A stretch of DNA of 64,000 nucleotides from Amycolatopsis sp. MtRt-6. GTDB taxonomy: Bacteria; Actinomycetota; Actinomycetes; Mycobacteriales; Pseudonocardiaceae. The stretch covers positions 27,540 to 91,539 of the forward strand of contig NZ_JADWPD010000043.1 of the NCBI RefSeq assembly GCF_017308975.1, given 5' to 3'. Below the pieces are notes generated by a model. The model did not search any database, was not told where the DNA came from, and worked only from the letters and a program-made list of their open reading frames with translations. Positions 41,167-49,910 of the stretch are shown here, piece by piece. The translations under genes and the position numbers were made by a program. How positions within the stretch are numbered: position 1 is the first letter of the stretch; every line of letters starts with the position of its first letter.

Positions 41167-42885
41167 TCAGGCACGGATCTCGTTGAGGTAGTTGTAGATC
41201 GTGTACCGAGTGACGTCGAGGCGGCCGGCCAGGTGGTCGACCGCGTCCTTGATCAGGAAATAGCCGGCTTCGTCGAGCTCCCGCACCACCGCCGCCTTGT
41301 GGCGCTTCTTCATCAGGTCCACCGGGATCCCGGCCTTCGCCACCGCCCGGTCGACCAGGAACCGCTGCAGGCTGTCGACGTCCGGCGGGAAAGTCTCCGG
41401 CTCGCCGTTGCCGCTCGGGGACGCGGCCGTGTCGACGCTGTTGACGCACAGGCAGCCCACCGCCACGCCGTCGGCGTCGCGGAGGAACAGCGTCGACGAG
41501 CGGATCGGCCGGCCGTCCGGGCCGTGCGTACGGTAGTTCGTCAGGTCCTGCGTGGTGCCGCGCCGGACCAGGCCGAGCAGCAGGTCCGTCATCGGGCCGC
41601 CGACACTGCGGCCGGTCAGGTCGCCCGCGATCGCGATGATCGAGTCCGGCAGCCTGCTCAGGTCGTGCAGCAGGACCTCGTTGCCCGGCCCGAGCATCGC
41701 CGCCAGCCCCGGAATGGCGGGAACCAGTGCGGTGAGCACGTCGTGCGTCGTCGCGCCCGCGGCCGGGACGACCATCGGCTCGCGCGGCCGTGTCAAGGTC
41801 TCCAGCGCTTCCCGGAGCAGGTCCGCGGCCGCCGCCGGCGTCGAGGCGTGTGGCGAGAGCCGGACGTGCTCGGGACGCACGGTCGCCGCGATCCCGGCGT
41901 TGGCCAGGGCCGCCCCGACCTGCTCCGCCGGGTGGCCGGGCAGGGTGAACGCCAGGATTCCCGCGCGGCGGCCGACCGCCGAGACGACCTCGGCGCCGCA
42001 GGACGCCAGCACCTCTTCGAAAGCCGCCAGCCGCTCGGCGATCCGGGCCGCGATGGCGCCGACGCCGGCGTCCTCGACCAGCTCGAGGGCCTCGGCGAAC
42101 GCACCGGAGGTGATCGGGCTGAGGTTGGAGATCGACCAGGCCTGCGCGGTGCCGTCCGGCGGGTGGATCTCGTCGTCGAACAGGCCCGGGTCGCGCGCGC
42201 CGGTCCAGCCCGACAGGACCGGGTCCATCCGGTCCAGCGCGCGGTCGGACAGCACCGCGAAGCCGGTGCCCCAGCCCGCGCGCAGCCACTTCTGCCCGCC
42301 GACGACCAGCACGTCGGCGACCTCCCACGGCTCCTCGACGACGCCGAAGCCCTGGATGCCGTCGACGACCAGCAGCCGGTCGCCGACGACGTCGCGCAGC
42401 GCGGCGAGGTCGGCGCGGTAGCCGGTGCGGAAGTCGACGGCGCTGACGCTCACCGTGGTGATCTCCGGCGTCAACGCCTCGGCCACCCGCTCGGGAGTGA
42501 CGTAACCGCCGGTCAGGCGGCGGGCTTTCAGCCGTCCGGCCTGTTCGGCGCGGGCCCACGGGTAGGTGTTGGCGGGGAACTCGGCCGCCGACACGAGCAC
42601 CTCGCCCGAGCTGTGGAACGCGGCCTGGAACAGGCCGAGGCTGGTGTGCGGGAGCAGCACCGCGTGGTCGGTGTCCGAGCCGGACAGCCGCGCAGCGGCG
42701 GCCTTGGCCCGGATCTCCTGCCGCATCAGCTCGTCCACTGTGGACGGGCCGGCCGTGGTGGCCTGGTGCAGCAGGGCGGCCGTCGTGTCGAGCACCGCGT
42801 GGGACGGCGGGCCGAACCGGGCGAAGTCGAGGTAGCCGGCGGGCTCGTCGAACTGGAGCAGGTACCGGGGCGAAATCCGCGTCAC
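41167..42885 (-). CDS. Fusion of class V PLP-dependent aminotransferase-like enzyme with YheO-type PAS domain and HTH
   Basis: 572 residues from GTG 42885, overlapping the ATPase stop. Residues about 1-365 are a cysteine desulfurase-like/class V aminotransferase: VVDGIQGFGV supplies the PLP-ring Asp, and GGQKWLRAGWGTG the Schiff-base Lys (about 198). Residues 375-490 are a YheO-like PAS domain (HDVLTALVPAIPGLAAMLGPGNEVLLHDL, GRSVGGPMTDLLL). Residues about 520-572 are an HTH of the DauR type (KRHKAAVVRELDEAGYF, LDVTRYTIYNYLNEIR). The protein therefore joins catalysis with DNA binding and may regulate its own amino-acid uptake operon. Substrate unknown. Confidence 0.88.
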   Translation of the reverse strand: MTRISPRYLLQFDEPAGYLDFARFGPPSHAVLDTTAALLHQATTAGPSTVDELMRQEIRAKAAAARLSGSDTDHAVLLPHTSLGLFQAAFHSSGEVLVSAAEFPANTYPWARAEQAGRLKARRLTGGYVTPERVAEALTPEITTVSVSAVDFRTGYRADLAALRDVVGDRLLVVDGIQGFGVVEEPWEVADVLVVGGQKWLRAGWGTGFAVLSDRALDRMDPVLSGWTGARDPGLFDDEIHPPDGTAQAWSISNLSPITSGAFAEALELVEDAGVGAIAARIAERLAAFEEVLASCGAEVVSAVGRRAGILAFTLPGHPAEQVGAALANAGIAATVRPEHVRLSPHASTPAAAADLLREALETLTRPREPMVVPAAGATTHDVLTALVPAIPGLAAMLGPGNEVLLHDLSRLPDSIIAIAGDLTGRSVGGPMTDLLLGLVRRGTTQDLTNYRTHGPDGRPIRSSTLFLRDADGVAVGCLCVNSVDTAASPSGNGEPETFPPDVDSLQRFLVDRAVAKAGIPVDLMKKRHKAAVVRELDEAGYFLIKDAVDHLAGRLDVTRYTIYNYLNEIRA

Positions 42886-43655
42886 GCGAGGATCCTCGCC
42901 AGGAACTGCCGGGTGCGGTCGTGCTTCGGCGCGCTCAGCACTTGCGACGGCGGCCCGGTCTCGACGACGGCGCCGTCGGCCAGGAACACCACCTCGTCGG
43001 CGGCCTCCGCGGCGAAGCTCATCTCGTGCGTCACGACGACCATCGTCATCCCCTCCCCCGCCAAGGTACTCATGACCGCCAGGACCTCGCCGACCAGCTC
43101 CGGGTCGAGCGCGGACGTCGGCTCGTCGAACAGCATCAGCTTCGGCTTCATGGCCAGTGACCGCGCGATGGCGACGCGCTGCTGCTGCCCGCCGGACAGC
43201 TGCGCCGGGTAGGCGTCGGCGCGGTGGGCCAGGCCCACTCGGCCCAGGAGTTCGAGGCCCTGCTTGCGGGCGTCGTCGGGCTTGACGCCGAGTACCCGGA
43301 TCGGGCCCTCGACGACGTTCTCCAGCGCTGTCCGGTGCGCGAAGAGGTTGAACCGCTGGAAGACCATGCCGATGTCACGGCGTTGGCGCGCCACCTCGCG
43401 TTCGCGCAGCTCGTACAGCTTGCCGCCGCGCTGCCGGAAGCCGATGGGCTCGCCGTCGACCCAGATCTGCCCGGCGTCGATGGTCTCGAGGTGGTTGATG
43501 CAGCGCAGGAACGTGCTCTTCCCGGCGCCGGACGGCCCGAGCAGGCAGACGACCTGTCCCTTGTGGACTTCCAGGTCGATGCCGCCGAGGACTTCGGTGT
43601 GGCCGTAGGACTTCCGGACGCCGACGGCGCGCAGCAGCGGCTCAGACACGGGCAC
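42882..43655 (-). CDS. Polar amino-acid ABC transporter ATPase (GlnQ type)
   Basis: 257 residues. Walker A LGPSGAGKST (about residue 40), Q-loop MVFQRFNLFAHRTALENV, signature LSGGQQQRVAIARSLA, Walker B LMLFDEPTSALDPELV, H-loop VVVTHEMSFA. All are typical of the polar amino-acid uptake (PAAT) family. The start lies 14 bases inside the permease's 3' end, and the stop overlaps the fusion gene's start, so the four genes 45454-41167 form one operon. Confidence 0.93.
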   Translation of the reverse strand: MPVSEPLLRAVGVRKSYGHTEVLGGIDLEVHKGQVVCLLGPSGAGKSTFLRCINHLETIDAGQIWVDGEPIGFRQRGGKLYELREREVARQRRDIGMVFQRFNLFAHRTALENVVEGPIRVLGVKPDDARKQGLELLGRVGLAHRADAYPAQLSGGQQQRVAIARSLAMKPKLMLFDEPTSALDPELVGEVLAVMSTLAGEGMTMVVVTHEMSFAAEAADEVVFLADGAVVETGPPSQVLSAPKHDRTRQFLARILA

Positions 43656-44520
43656 TCCTCACCAGCGGCACGCCGCGCAGGGCTTTCCCGGCGCGGGCGA
43701 GCGGGCCGCGGTCGGCTTGGCCGAACGCGCGTTCCAGGTAGTGCTGGCCGACGCCGGCGACGGTCACCACGACCATGTACCAGACGGCCGCGGCCAGCAG
43801 CGTCTCCATGACCAGCAGGTTGTTGGACGAGATGTTGTTGGCCGCGTGGATCAGCTCGGTCACGCCGATCACCGACGCCATCGACGTGCCCTTGAGCATG
43901 TTGATGAAGTCGTTGCCGGTCGGCGGGATGATCACGCGCATGGCCTGCGGCAGCACGACCCGACGCAGCGTCGCGGCCGGCGTCATGCCGATCGACTTGG
44001 CCGCTTCGGTCTGGCCGCTGTCGACGCTGTTCAGGCCCGCTCGGACGATCTCGGCCATGTACGCGCTTTCGTTGAGCGCGAGGCCGAGGAAGGCGGCGGT
44101 GAACGCGCTGATCAGCACGTTCGTCTGCTCGTGGACGAGGAACGGGATGTCGATCACCGGGAAGACGAGCACCAGGTTGTACCAGAGCAGGATCTGCAGC
44201 AGCACGGGCAGGCCGCGGAAGATCCAGATGTAGCCGGCGGCGAACCACCGCGCGACCGGGTTGGCGCTGCGCCGCAGCAGGGCGATGACGATGCCGAGCA
44301 CGATCGCGACGGCCTGGGACAGCACGGCGAGGACGACGGTGTTGAGCAGGCCGGTCGCCATCACCTTGTAGAAGACGAAGTCCGGGACCTGGTTCCACTC
44401 GATCTGCGCGTTGCCGAGCGCGATGCCCAGCAGGACGAGCAGCGCGATGATGATCGCGGCGGCGACCCACCGGCCCCAGTGGCGGAGCCGGACGATGGGC
44501 AGCGGTTCAGGAGCCGCCAT
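43642..44520 (-). CDS. Polar amino-acid ABC transporter permease
   Basis: 292 residues from ATG 44520, overlapping the binding-protein stop by 14 bases. About five transmembrane helices follow a short cytosolic N-terminus. The EAA loop reads EAAKSIGMTPAATLRRVVLPQAMRVIIPP, and YIWIFRGLPVLLQILLWY and LNESAYMAEIVRAGLNSVD are PAAT signatures. A single permease gene implies a homodimeric channel. It works with the ATPase at 42882 and the receptor at 44507. Confidence 0.92.
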   Translation of the reverse strand: MAAPEPLPIVRLRHWGRWVAAAIIIALLVLLGIALGNAQIEWNQVPDFVFYKVMATGLLNTVVLAVLSQAVAIVLGIVIALLRRSANPVARWFAAGYIWIFRGLPVLLQILLWYNLVLVFPVIDIPFLVHEQTNVLISAFTAAFLGLALNESAYMAEIVRAGLNSVDSGQTEAAKSIGMTPAATLRRVVLPQAMRVIIPPTGNDFINMLKGTSMASVIGVTELIHAANNISSNNLLVMETLLAAAVWYMVVVTVAGVGQHYLERAFGQADRGPLARAGKALRGVPLVRSARV

Positions 44521-45454
44521 TGACGGTGGCCTCCTTGATCGCACCCTGCTCGACACCCCAGGCCTGCAGGATCTTGCCGTAGGTGCCGTCGGCGATGAGG
44601 GCCTGCAGCGCCTTCTGGACGGAGTCGCGCAGCGCCGTGTTGGCCTTGTTGACGCCGATGCCGTACGGGCCGCCGTCGATCGGCTCACCGGGGACGACCT
44701 CGAAGAACTTGCCGTCACCGGCGGTCCGCGAGATGTAGACGGCGCTGGGCAGGTCGTTGAGGATCGCCTGCACGCGGCCGGTGCGGAGCTGGTTCTGGTT
44801 CTGGTTGTCGCTGTCGGTCGCGGTGACGTTGACCGCGGGCTTTCCGGACTGCGTGCACTTGGTGCTCTGCTCGGTGGCGAACTTCTGGTGGCTGGTGCCC
44901 TGCACGACGGCGACGTTCTTGCCGCAGAGGGTGTCCGGACCGGTGATGCCGTCGGGGTTGCCCTTGCGGATCATGATCGTGATGCCCGAGGTGAAGTAGT
45001 CGACGAAGTCGATCTGCGCCTGGCGGGCCTTGGTGTCGTTCATCCCGGCCATGGTGAGGTCGATGCGGCCGGACTGGAGGCTGGTGATGAGGGAGCCGAA
45101 GGCCATGTCCTGGTGCGTGACGGCGACGCCGAGCTTGGCGGCGACGGCCTTGGCGAGGTCGACCTCGTAGCCGATCGGGGTCTTGCCGTCGGCGGCGTAG
45201 AAGTTGTTGGGCGCGGACTGCAGGTTCGAGGCCAGGCGCAGGCCGGCCTGCTTGACGTTGTCCGGCAGACCCGCGTTGAGCTGGGCGTCCTGCCGCACGC
45301 CCTGGACGATCGCGGCGGTGTCCGGAATGCCGGAGGCGGGCGCCCCGGCGGCCTGCGACGTCCCGCCGGCGCCGTCCGGACCGCCACCACAAGCCGTCAC
45401 CAGCACGGCGACGCTCGCGAGCAACACCGCCTGGACGGCACGAGAACGGGACAT
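44507..45454 (-). CDS. Polar amino-acid ABC substrate-binding lipoprotein
   Basis: 315 residues; GGAGG precedes the ATG. The lipobox VTAC at about residue 22 is followed by a Gly-rich linker. Solute-binding family 3: NNFYAADGKTPIGYEVDLAKAVAAKLGV, FGSLITSLQSGRIDLTMAGMNDT, VDYFTSGITIMI, and GPYGIGVNKANTALRDSVQKALQALIADGTYGKILQAWGV. The amino acid or amine it binds cannot be read. Being encoded with a PLP enzyme that carries a PAS-HTH suggests an imported amino acid that is both substrate and signal. It is first in the operon, under the operator-flanked promoter at 45484-45512. Confidence 0.9.
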   Translation of the reverse strand: MSRSRAVQAVLLASVAVLVTACGGGPDGAGGTSQAAGAPASGIPDTAAIVQGVRQDAQLNAGLPDNVKQAGLRLASNLQSAPNNFYAADGKTPIGYEVDLAKAVAAKLGVAVTHQDMAFGSLITSLQSGRIDLTMAGMNDTKARQAQIDFVDYFTSGITIMIRKGNPDGITGPDTLCGKNVAVVQGTSHQKFATEQSTKCTQSGKPAVNVTATDSDNQNQNQLRTGRVQAILNDLPSAVYISRTAGDGKFFEVVPGEPIDGGPYGIGVNKANTALRDSVQKALQALIADGTYGKILQAWGVEQGAIKEATVNGGS

Positions 45455-45483
45455 AACGGACCTCCACTGTTCGGCTGGCCGGA

Positions 45484-45545
45484 ACGCTACAACTCAGTGT
45501 TGAAGAGGTCAACTGGCTGTTGAAATTCGGATTCGGTGCTAGCTT
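45484..45545. promoter_or_regulatory. Divergent promoters with twin CAAC-N5-GTTG operators
   Basis: Leftward promoter for the ABC operon: TTGACC (45512-45507), 17 bases, TAGCGT (45489-45484). Rightward, TAGCTT (45540-45545) lies six bases before the oxidoreductase ATG at 45552, so that message would be leaderless. Two palindromes of the same form, CAAC-TCAGT-GTTG (45490-45502) and CAAC-TGGCT-GTTG (45510-45522), are exactly 20 bases apart. The first fills the -35/-10 spacer and the second overlaps the -35. The PAS-HTH fusion protein of the operon is the obvious candidate binder. Confidence 0.75.
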
Positions 45546-45551
45546 CGCGAC

Positions 45552-46535
45552 ATGACCCTGCGGATCGGCATCCTGGGGGCGGCTCGCATCGCGCCCGCGG
45601 CCTTGGTCAAGCCTGCATCTGCCGTTTCGACGATCTCGGTCACCGCGATCGCGGCACGGTCGGCCGAGCGGGCGCAAGCGTTTGCGTCCAGGCATTCCGT
45701 TCCCCGGGTGCATCCGTCGTACGAGGCGTTGCTGGCCGACCCGGACATCGACGCGGTGTACAACCCGCTCCCGAACGGCCTGCACGGCCGCTGGACCCGC
45801 GCCGCGCTGGAGGCGGGCAAGCACGTGCTGTGCGAGAAGCCGTTCACGGCGAACGCGGCGGAGGCGCGGGAGATCGCCGCGCTGGCCGCCTCGTCGGATC
45901 GCGTGGTGATGGAGGCGTTCCACTACCGCTACCACCCGCTGGCGTTGCGGGTGGAGGAGATCGTGGCATCGGGCGAGCTGGGTGTTTTGGAGCGCGTGGA
46001 GACGGCGTTGTGTTTTCCGCTGCCGAAGTTCTCGGACATCCGCTACGACTACGGGCTGGCGGGCGGGGCGACGATGGACGCGGGGTGTTACGCGGTCCAC
46101 ATGGCCCGGGTGTTCGGCGGAGAGACGCCTTCGGTGGTGTCGGCGTCGGCTCGGTTGCGGTCACCACGGGTCGACCGCGCGATGACGGCGGAGCTTTCTT
46201 ACCCGTCGGGCCACACGGGGCGGATCGAGTGCTCGATGTGGTCTTCGTCGGTGTTGCGGATCAGCGCGAAGGTGATCGGGTCCCGCGGGTCGGTATCGGT
46301 GGTGAACCCGGTGATGCCGCAGGCGTTCCACCGGTTCACGGTCCGCGTGGACGGCCACCGGCGGACGGAGAAGTTCCCTCGCCGGGCAACGTACGCGTAC
46401 CAGCTGGACGCGTTCGCGGCGGCGGTGCTTCGCGGCGAACCGGTGAAGACCTCGGCGGCGGATGCGGTGGAGACCATGACGGTGATCGACGAGATCTACC
46501 GGGCGGCTGGGCTCCCACTGCGCGAGCCCAGCTGA
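45552..46535 (+). CDS. Gfo/Idh/MocA-family NAD(P)-dependent oxidoreductase
   Basis: 327 residues. The N-terminal Rossmann fold begins LRIGILGAARIAPAALV. The EKP motif typical of the family appears as HVLCEKPFTANAAEA (about residue 95), with the catalytic Lys. The C-terminal alpha/beta domain has MEAFHYRYHPLA and GGATMDAGCYAVHMARVFGG, which holds the substrate-binding Asp and His-like positions. Such enzymes oxidise sugars, inositols or trans-dihydrodiols; the substrate is unknown. It is divergent from the amino-acid ABC operon and shares the twin operators, so the two are probably co-regulated. Confidence 0.87.
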   Translation: MTLRIGILGAARIAPAALVKPASAVSTISVTAIAARSAERAQAFASRHSVPRVHPSYEALLADPDIDAVYNPLPNGLHGRWTRAALEAGKHVLCEKPFTANAAEAREIAALAASSDRVVMEAFHYRYHPLALRVEEIVASGELGVLERVETALCFPLPKFSDIRYDYGLAGGATMDAGCYAVHMARVFGGETPSVVSASARLRSPRVDRAMTAELSYPSGHTGRIECSMWSSSVLRISAKVIGSRGSVSVVNPVMPQAFHRFTVRVDGHRRTEKFPRRATYAYQLDAFAAAVLRGEPVKTSAADAVETMTVIDEIYRAAGLPLREPS

Positions 46536-46939
46536 GCCCGCACCTCCGCGAGCGCGAAGCCCAGCAGGTTGAGCTCGCGCCACGAGCGGGGCTTCTCGGT
46601 CCGCGGGTCGCCGGCCGCCAGGCCGATACCCCCACGATGGCGTAGCGGTGGGCCACCCGGGTCTCCTCGTCGAAGGCCCGCACCCGGCGGCCGAAGTCCT
46701 TGGCGTGCTTCGGGTGCACCGCGGTGAGCACCTGCGCGGCCACTTCCTCGTCGCCGAAGAGCTTCGCCTTGCGCCACATCATGTAGTGCTCGGGGGTGGC
46801 GAAAAGAACCTCGTCGACCTCGAACGGGAAGGCCACCGCCGCGGGGCGGCCGGTGGCCCCAGAAATACACGTACTTGAACCGCTGCCCTGCGTCGAGTGC
46901 GCGGGTCAGCTCCTCGACACTGCGCGGCTCACCGGTCAT
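46496..46939 (-). pseudogene. Decayed NADAR/YbiA-like (DUF1768) gene
   Basis: Family segments appear in two reading frames. The start (MTGEPRSVEELTRALDAG, KYVYFWGH) and the end (GIGLAAGDPRTEKPRSWRELNLLGFALAEVRAQL) lie in one frame. The middle (FEVDEVLFATPEHYMMWRKAKLFGDEE, AVHPKHAKDFGRRVRAFDEE) lies in another. Two frame changes near 46865 and 46640 break it. Compared with intact relatives, the WWPAPF stretch and roughly 35 residues before the GIGLAA motif are missing. Intact NADAR proteins act on ADP-ribose or riboflavin-type N-glycosides. The 3' end overlaps the converging oxidoreductase gene by 40 bases. Confidence 0.75.
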
Positions 46940-47067
46940 GCCGCCAGTCTCATCCACGGCCGAAATAACCGGCTGGTCTGGGGCTGGGGTGAACCTGAAT
47001 ACCGGAGTCAGGCTTGGCCGGCGAATCGCGGCGATCGGCGGGTGGCTTGTGAAGTGCTCGTGGGTGT

Positions 47068-47095
47068 AGGCCCGCAGCCGTGTGGCTGCGGGCCT
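47068..47095 (-). terminator. Hairpin terminator of the HNH gene
   Basis: Perfect 12-bp stem AGGCCCGCAGCC / GGCTGCGGGCCT with a GTGT loop, just downstream of the stop at 47105. Confidence 0.8.
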
Positions 47096-47104
47096 GTCCC
47101 GTGG

Positions 47105-48334
47105 TCAGGCTGTGAATGGGAGTGGTTCGTGGAGGTTGTTGCGCCTGGGTTTGCGGCGTCGGTCGATGAATGTCGGTGGGAGGAATTCCGGTAGGCCGTC
47201 GGCGGCGATGCGGACTTCCCAGCCGGAGCGGTGCAGCAACCGGTGGTGGTGAGCGCACATCAGCACCAGGTTGGTGAGGTCGGTGGGGCCACCGTCTGCC
47301 CAGTGCCGGATGTGGTGACCTTGACAATGCCGGGGCGGACGATGACACCCGGGGAACGCACAACCCCGATCCCGGAGGAACAATGCCCGACGCAGTCCGG
47401 CGGAGATCAGTCTGCGGAGGCGGCCGAGGTTGAGGGGTTCGCTCTTGTCGCCCAGCACTGCGGGGATGATCATGGCGTCGCAGGCATGCACCCGCGCTTC
47501 AGCCGCGGTCATCGTGCCCGTGTCGCCAAGGGTCGCCTTCCCGACACCGGATTTCAGATCCTCTAACGACACCGCGACCATCACGTGGGCTCGTTCCCCG
47601 GCCTGCATCGGCAGGTCTGGGGAATTCAAGGCCAGGTCGACGGCGTCGGAGAACGCATCCCCGTAACGCTGCGGGGTGGTGCGGAAGTCGGGGCCGTCAT
47701 CGCCGGTGCGACGCTCGGCCAAAGCATCCAACAACGCGTGGGCGCGGGTGCCGGTCTCATCATCGAACCGGCCACTCAGCTCCCACACCCCGGTTCTTTT
47801 GTGGCGCAGGAACAGCTCCCGGGTGGGAACCACGGGTTCGGTGTCGTCGGGTGCGGGCCCGTCGGGGACGAGGTGGGCGAGGATGCGGGCGCCGAGGGCG
47901 GCGACCTGCTTGTGCCCGGCCTCCTCAGCGAAGGCCAGCAGGTTGGTCTCGGCACTTGCGCAATGCTCGGGCGGGACCTGGGTCAGGACGTTGGTGATCA
48001 CGTCGATCATCGGGTTGCTCAACCGTCCCGCCCGGGCAGCAGCGCCGGTGGCGGGAGCCAGGGCAGGAATGGGACTGCCGTCGAGGTTGCGGCCGGGATT
48101 GATCAGGCGGGCGCGTTTGATCAGCCGTTCCGTGGCCGGCTTCGGCATATCGGCCAGGTGCTCCAGCAGGCGGGCGGCGGAGCGGTAGCCGAACAGCTCC
48201 ATCACCCCGCGCTGCTCGATTTCCACCAGCAGGGCCCCGAGTTCGGCCTCCGCAGACCGCATACGCGCGACCAACTCACCGAGGCAGTCGGCAAGAGCCA
48301 CCGCCTCGGAAGAGAGAGCCGCGTCGTTGGTCAT
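47105..48334 (-). CDS. DUF222 (13E12-type) protein with C-terminal HNH endonuclease domain
   Basis: 409 residues. Residues about 1-290 are the helical DUF222 domain known from mycobacterial 13E12 repeats: ELGALLVEIEQRGVMELFGYRSAARLLEHLADMPKPATERLIKRARLI, then RTGVWELSGRFDDETGTRAHALLDALAERR. The HNH nuclease (about 325-375) reads CAFPGCHRPPRHCQGHHIRHWADGGPTDLTNLVLMCAHHHRLLH, with all zinc Cys and catalytic His positions. Such genes occur in many scattered copies in actinobacteria and are thought to be selfish or repair-linked; the true role is unknown. Codon use is slightly less GC-rich than its neighbours. Confidence 0.9.
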   Translation of the reverse strand: MTNDAALSSEAVALADCLGELVARMRSAEAELGALLVEIEQRGVMELFGYRSAARLLEHLADMPKPATERLIKRARLINPGRNLDGSPIPALAPATGAAARAGRLSNPMIDVITNVLTQVPPEHCASAETNLLAFAEEAGHKQVAALGARILAHLVPDGPAPDDTEPVVPTRELFLRHKRTGVWELSGRFDDETGTRAHALLDALAERRTGDDGPDFRTTPQRYGDAFSDAVDLALNSPDLPMQAGERAHVMVAVSLEDLKSGVGKATLGDTGTMTAAEARVHACDAMIIPAVLGDKSEPLNLGRLRRLISAGLRRALFLRDRGCAFPGCHRPPRHCQGHHIRHWADGGPTDLTNLVLMCAHHHRLLHRSGWEVRIAADGLPEFLPPTFIDRRRKPRRNNLHEPLPFTA

Positions 48335-48506
48335 ATCTCCAAGCTACCGGCGATCGAACACAGGGTCATCACTCGATACGGTGGGAACAAAAGGTAAAGC
48401 CGCAGTCCACACCCCAGAACACCGAAAACCACGGCAGGGCAACCGAAGCGTGGGGAATCGGCGCTACCGACCAACGACGCAACCCAACCCCGTGCAGCGC
48501 CCAATA

Positions 48507-48517
48507 CCCCCCCCCCC
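48507..48517 (+). repeat. Run of eleven cytosines
   Basis: Homopolymer C11 in the 214-base gap between the HNH and GH8 genes. It could be prone to slippage or sequencing error. No other feature was seen in 48335-48548. Confidence 0.9.
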
Positions 48518-48548
48518 GCCGAGCCGGGCCAGAAACCCCGCCCAAGAC

Positions 48549-49754
48549 CTAAGCAGCCACGTAGTTACCGCTCAGAATCAGCAGAACCTGCACCGTGATC
48601 CCAGTCCCGTAGTAATCCGTAGCATCGGGCGTCCAAGACGAAACCGCCGCCCAAAGCCTGTCCAGCCAAGCCTGACTACCCGGGTCCACCATCGCCGCGA
48701 CCGCGAACGGCGCAGTGAAGCAAGGGTGCTGACCGCTCTCGGTCCGAGACCCCGACAGCGAATACCCGCTCTGGATCTTCGCCGGATCACCCCCGGTCGA
48801 CGACTTGATCCAGGTGTTCATCTTGCGAACCTGCGCAACCGCAGCGCTCCCGGAGAACGAGATCGCGTCCGCGCCCAGGCGCCACGGGTCGCGGCAGGCG
48901 TTCCAGCTGTACTTGCCGTCGTACGGACCCTCCAGGAAGTCCGCCGGCGCCGGCTTCGGTGTCGTGTTCGTGTTGACCACGAAGTCCGGCAACAACCCCG
49001 TGTTCGGCGCGTACGACGACTGCAGCTGGCTCACCGCCGTCTCCGAACGGGTGCGGACCGATGTCCAGAAGCTGTCGCCCGTCGCCGCCGCGAAGGCGCG
49101 CAGGTGGCCCGGCATCCAGTCCGACGAGCGGGAGCTGTTGCGGTACTCCGCGTCGTTGCCCCAGTCGCCCAGCAGCGTGAACTTCGTGGTTCCGTTGACC
49201 TCGCTCCGCTTGATCGCGTTGATGATCCGGACGGCCTCGGCCTTGTAGTTGACCGCGCCGCCGCTGCCCCACTTCTTGTCCGCGATCAGCAGGCCGTAGG
49301 CGATCTCCAGGTCGCCGTCGGTGGCGGAGTCGCTGCCGTTGACGCTCTTGCAGTTCGCGTCCTGCTCGGCCGCGTGCAGGTCCCTGTTGTTCACCGACGG
49401 GTGCGCCTTCACGAACTTCAGGATCCCGTCGACGATCGAGCGCGCCTGCGGGTCCTTCTCCGCCATCATCGCCGAGATCGTGATGCCGTACCCCTCGCCC
49501 TCGGCGACGAAGGCGTGGTCGGCGTCCTTGGACAGCACGGCGTAGGTCCCCGTGCCGCACTTGGTCGTCAGGAAGTTCTTCTTCCAGAAGTCGTAGTACT
49601 TCTGCAGTGCGGCGTCCTGCGTGGCCTGCGAGACGGACGGCCGCAGCGTTCCCGGCACGTAGGGCGTGCCGGCCGCGGACGCGGACGCGGGCACGCTCAC
49701 CAGCCCCGCGGCGAGCGCGGCCGAAACCACCACCGCCCGGACGGCTCTCTTCAT
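48549..49754 (-). CDS. Secreted GH8 endoglucanase/chitosanase
   Basis: 401 residues from ATG 49754, directly preceded by GGAGGAGTC. The signal peptide is cleaved near ASASA-AG. GH8 (alpha/alpha)6 barrel: GEGYGITISAMM, with the Glu acting as general acid (about residue 85), and the family signature SATDGDLEIAYGLLIADKKWG, with the key Asp. LGDWGNDAEYRNSSRSSDWMPGHLRAFA and DACRDPWRLGADAI-type segments also match. Members cleave beta-1,4-glucan, lichenan or chitosan; substrate not fixed here. Stands alone. Confidence 0.9.
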   Translation of the reverse strand: MKRAVRAVVVSAALAAGLVSVPASASAAGTPYVPGTLRPSVSQATQDAALQKYYDFWKKNFLTTKCGTGTYAVLSKDADHAFVAEGEGYGITISAMMAEKDPQARSIVDGILKFVKAHPSVNNRDLHAAEQDANCKSVNGSDSATDGDLEIAYGLLIADKKWGSGGAVNYKAEAVRIINAIKRSEVNGTTKFTLLGDWGNDAEYRNSSRSSDWMPGHLRAFAAATGDSFWTSVRTRSETAVSQLQSSYAPNTGLLPDFVVNTNTTPKPAPADFLEGPYDGKYSWNACRDPWRLGADAISFSGSAAVAQVRKMNTWIKSSTGGDPAKIQSGYSLSGSRTESGQHPCFTAPFAVAAMVDPGSQAWLDRLWAAVSSWTPDATDYYGTGITVQVLLILSGNYVAA

Positions 49755-49896
49755 GACTCCTCCGTAAGACATCGTCGGCTGCGGCGAAGGTGATCGAAGC
49801 CTGACAGAAGGTTCAAGACCTGGTCAAGAGGGTTAGGAAACTTTCCTTACTATCACGCACAGTGGGTCCCGCGGCGGCCCGCCCACCCGGACGGAC

Positions 49897-49910
49897 TAGC
49901 GTGGACGTCA
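49897..49910 (+). promoter_or_regulatory. Leaderless -10 element
   Basis: TAGCGT (49897-49902) followed by seven bases and the ATG at 49910, the same layout as at 12634 and 45540. Confidence 0.5.

Noticed and set aside
47105..48334. HNH/DUF222 gene as part of an active mobile element
   Set aside because: No terminal repeats, integrase or target duplication were seen next to it; such genes are commonly single chromosomal copies in actinobacteria.
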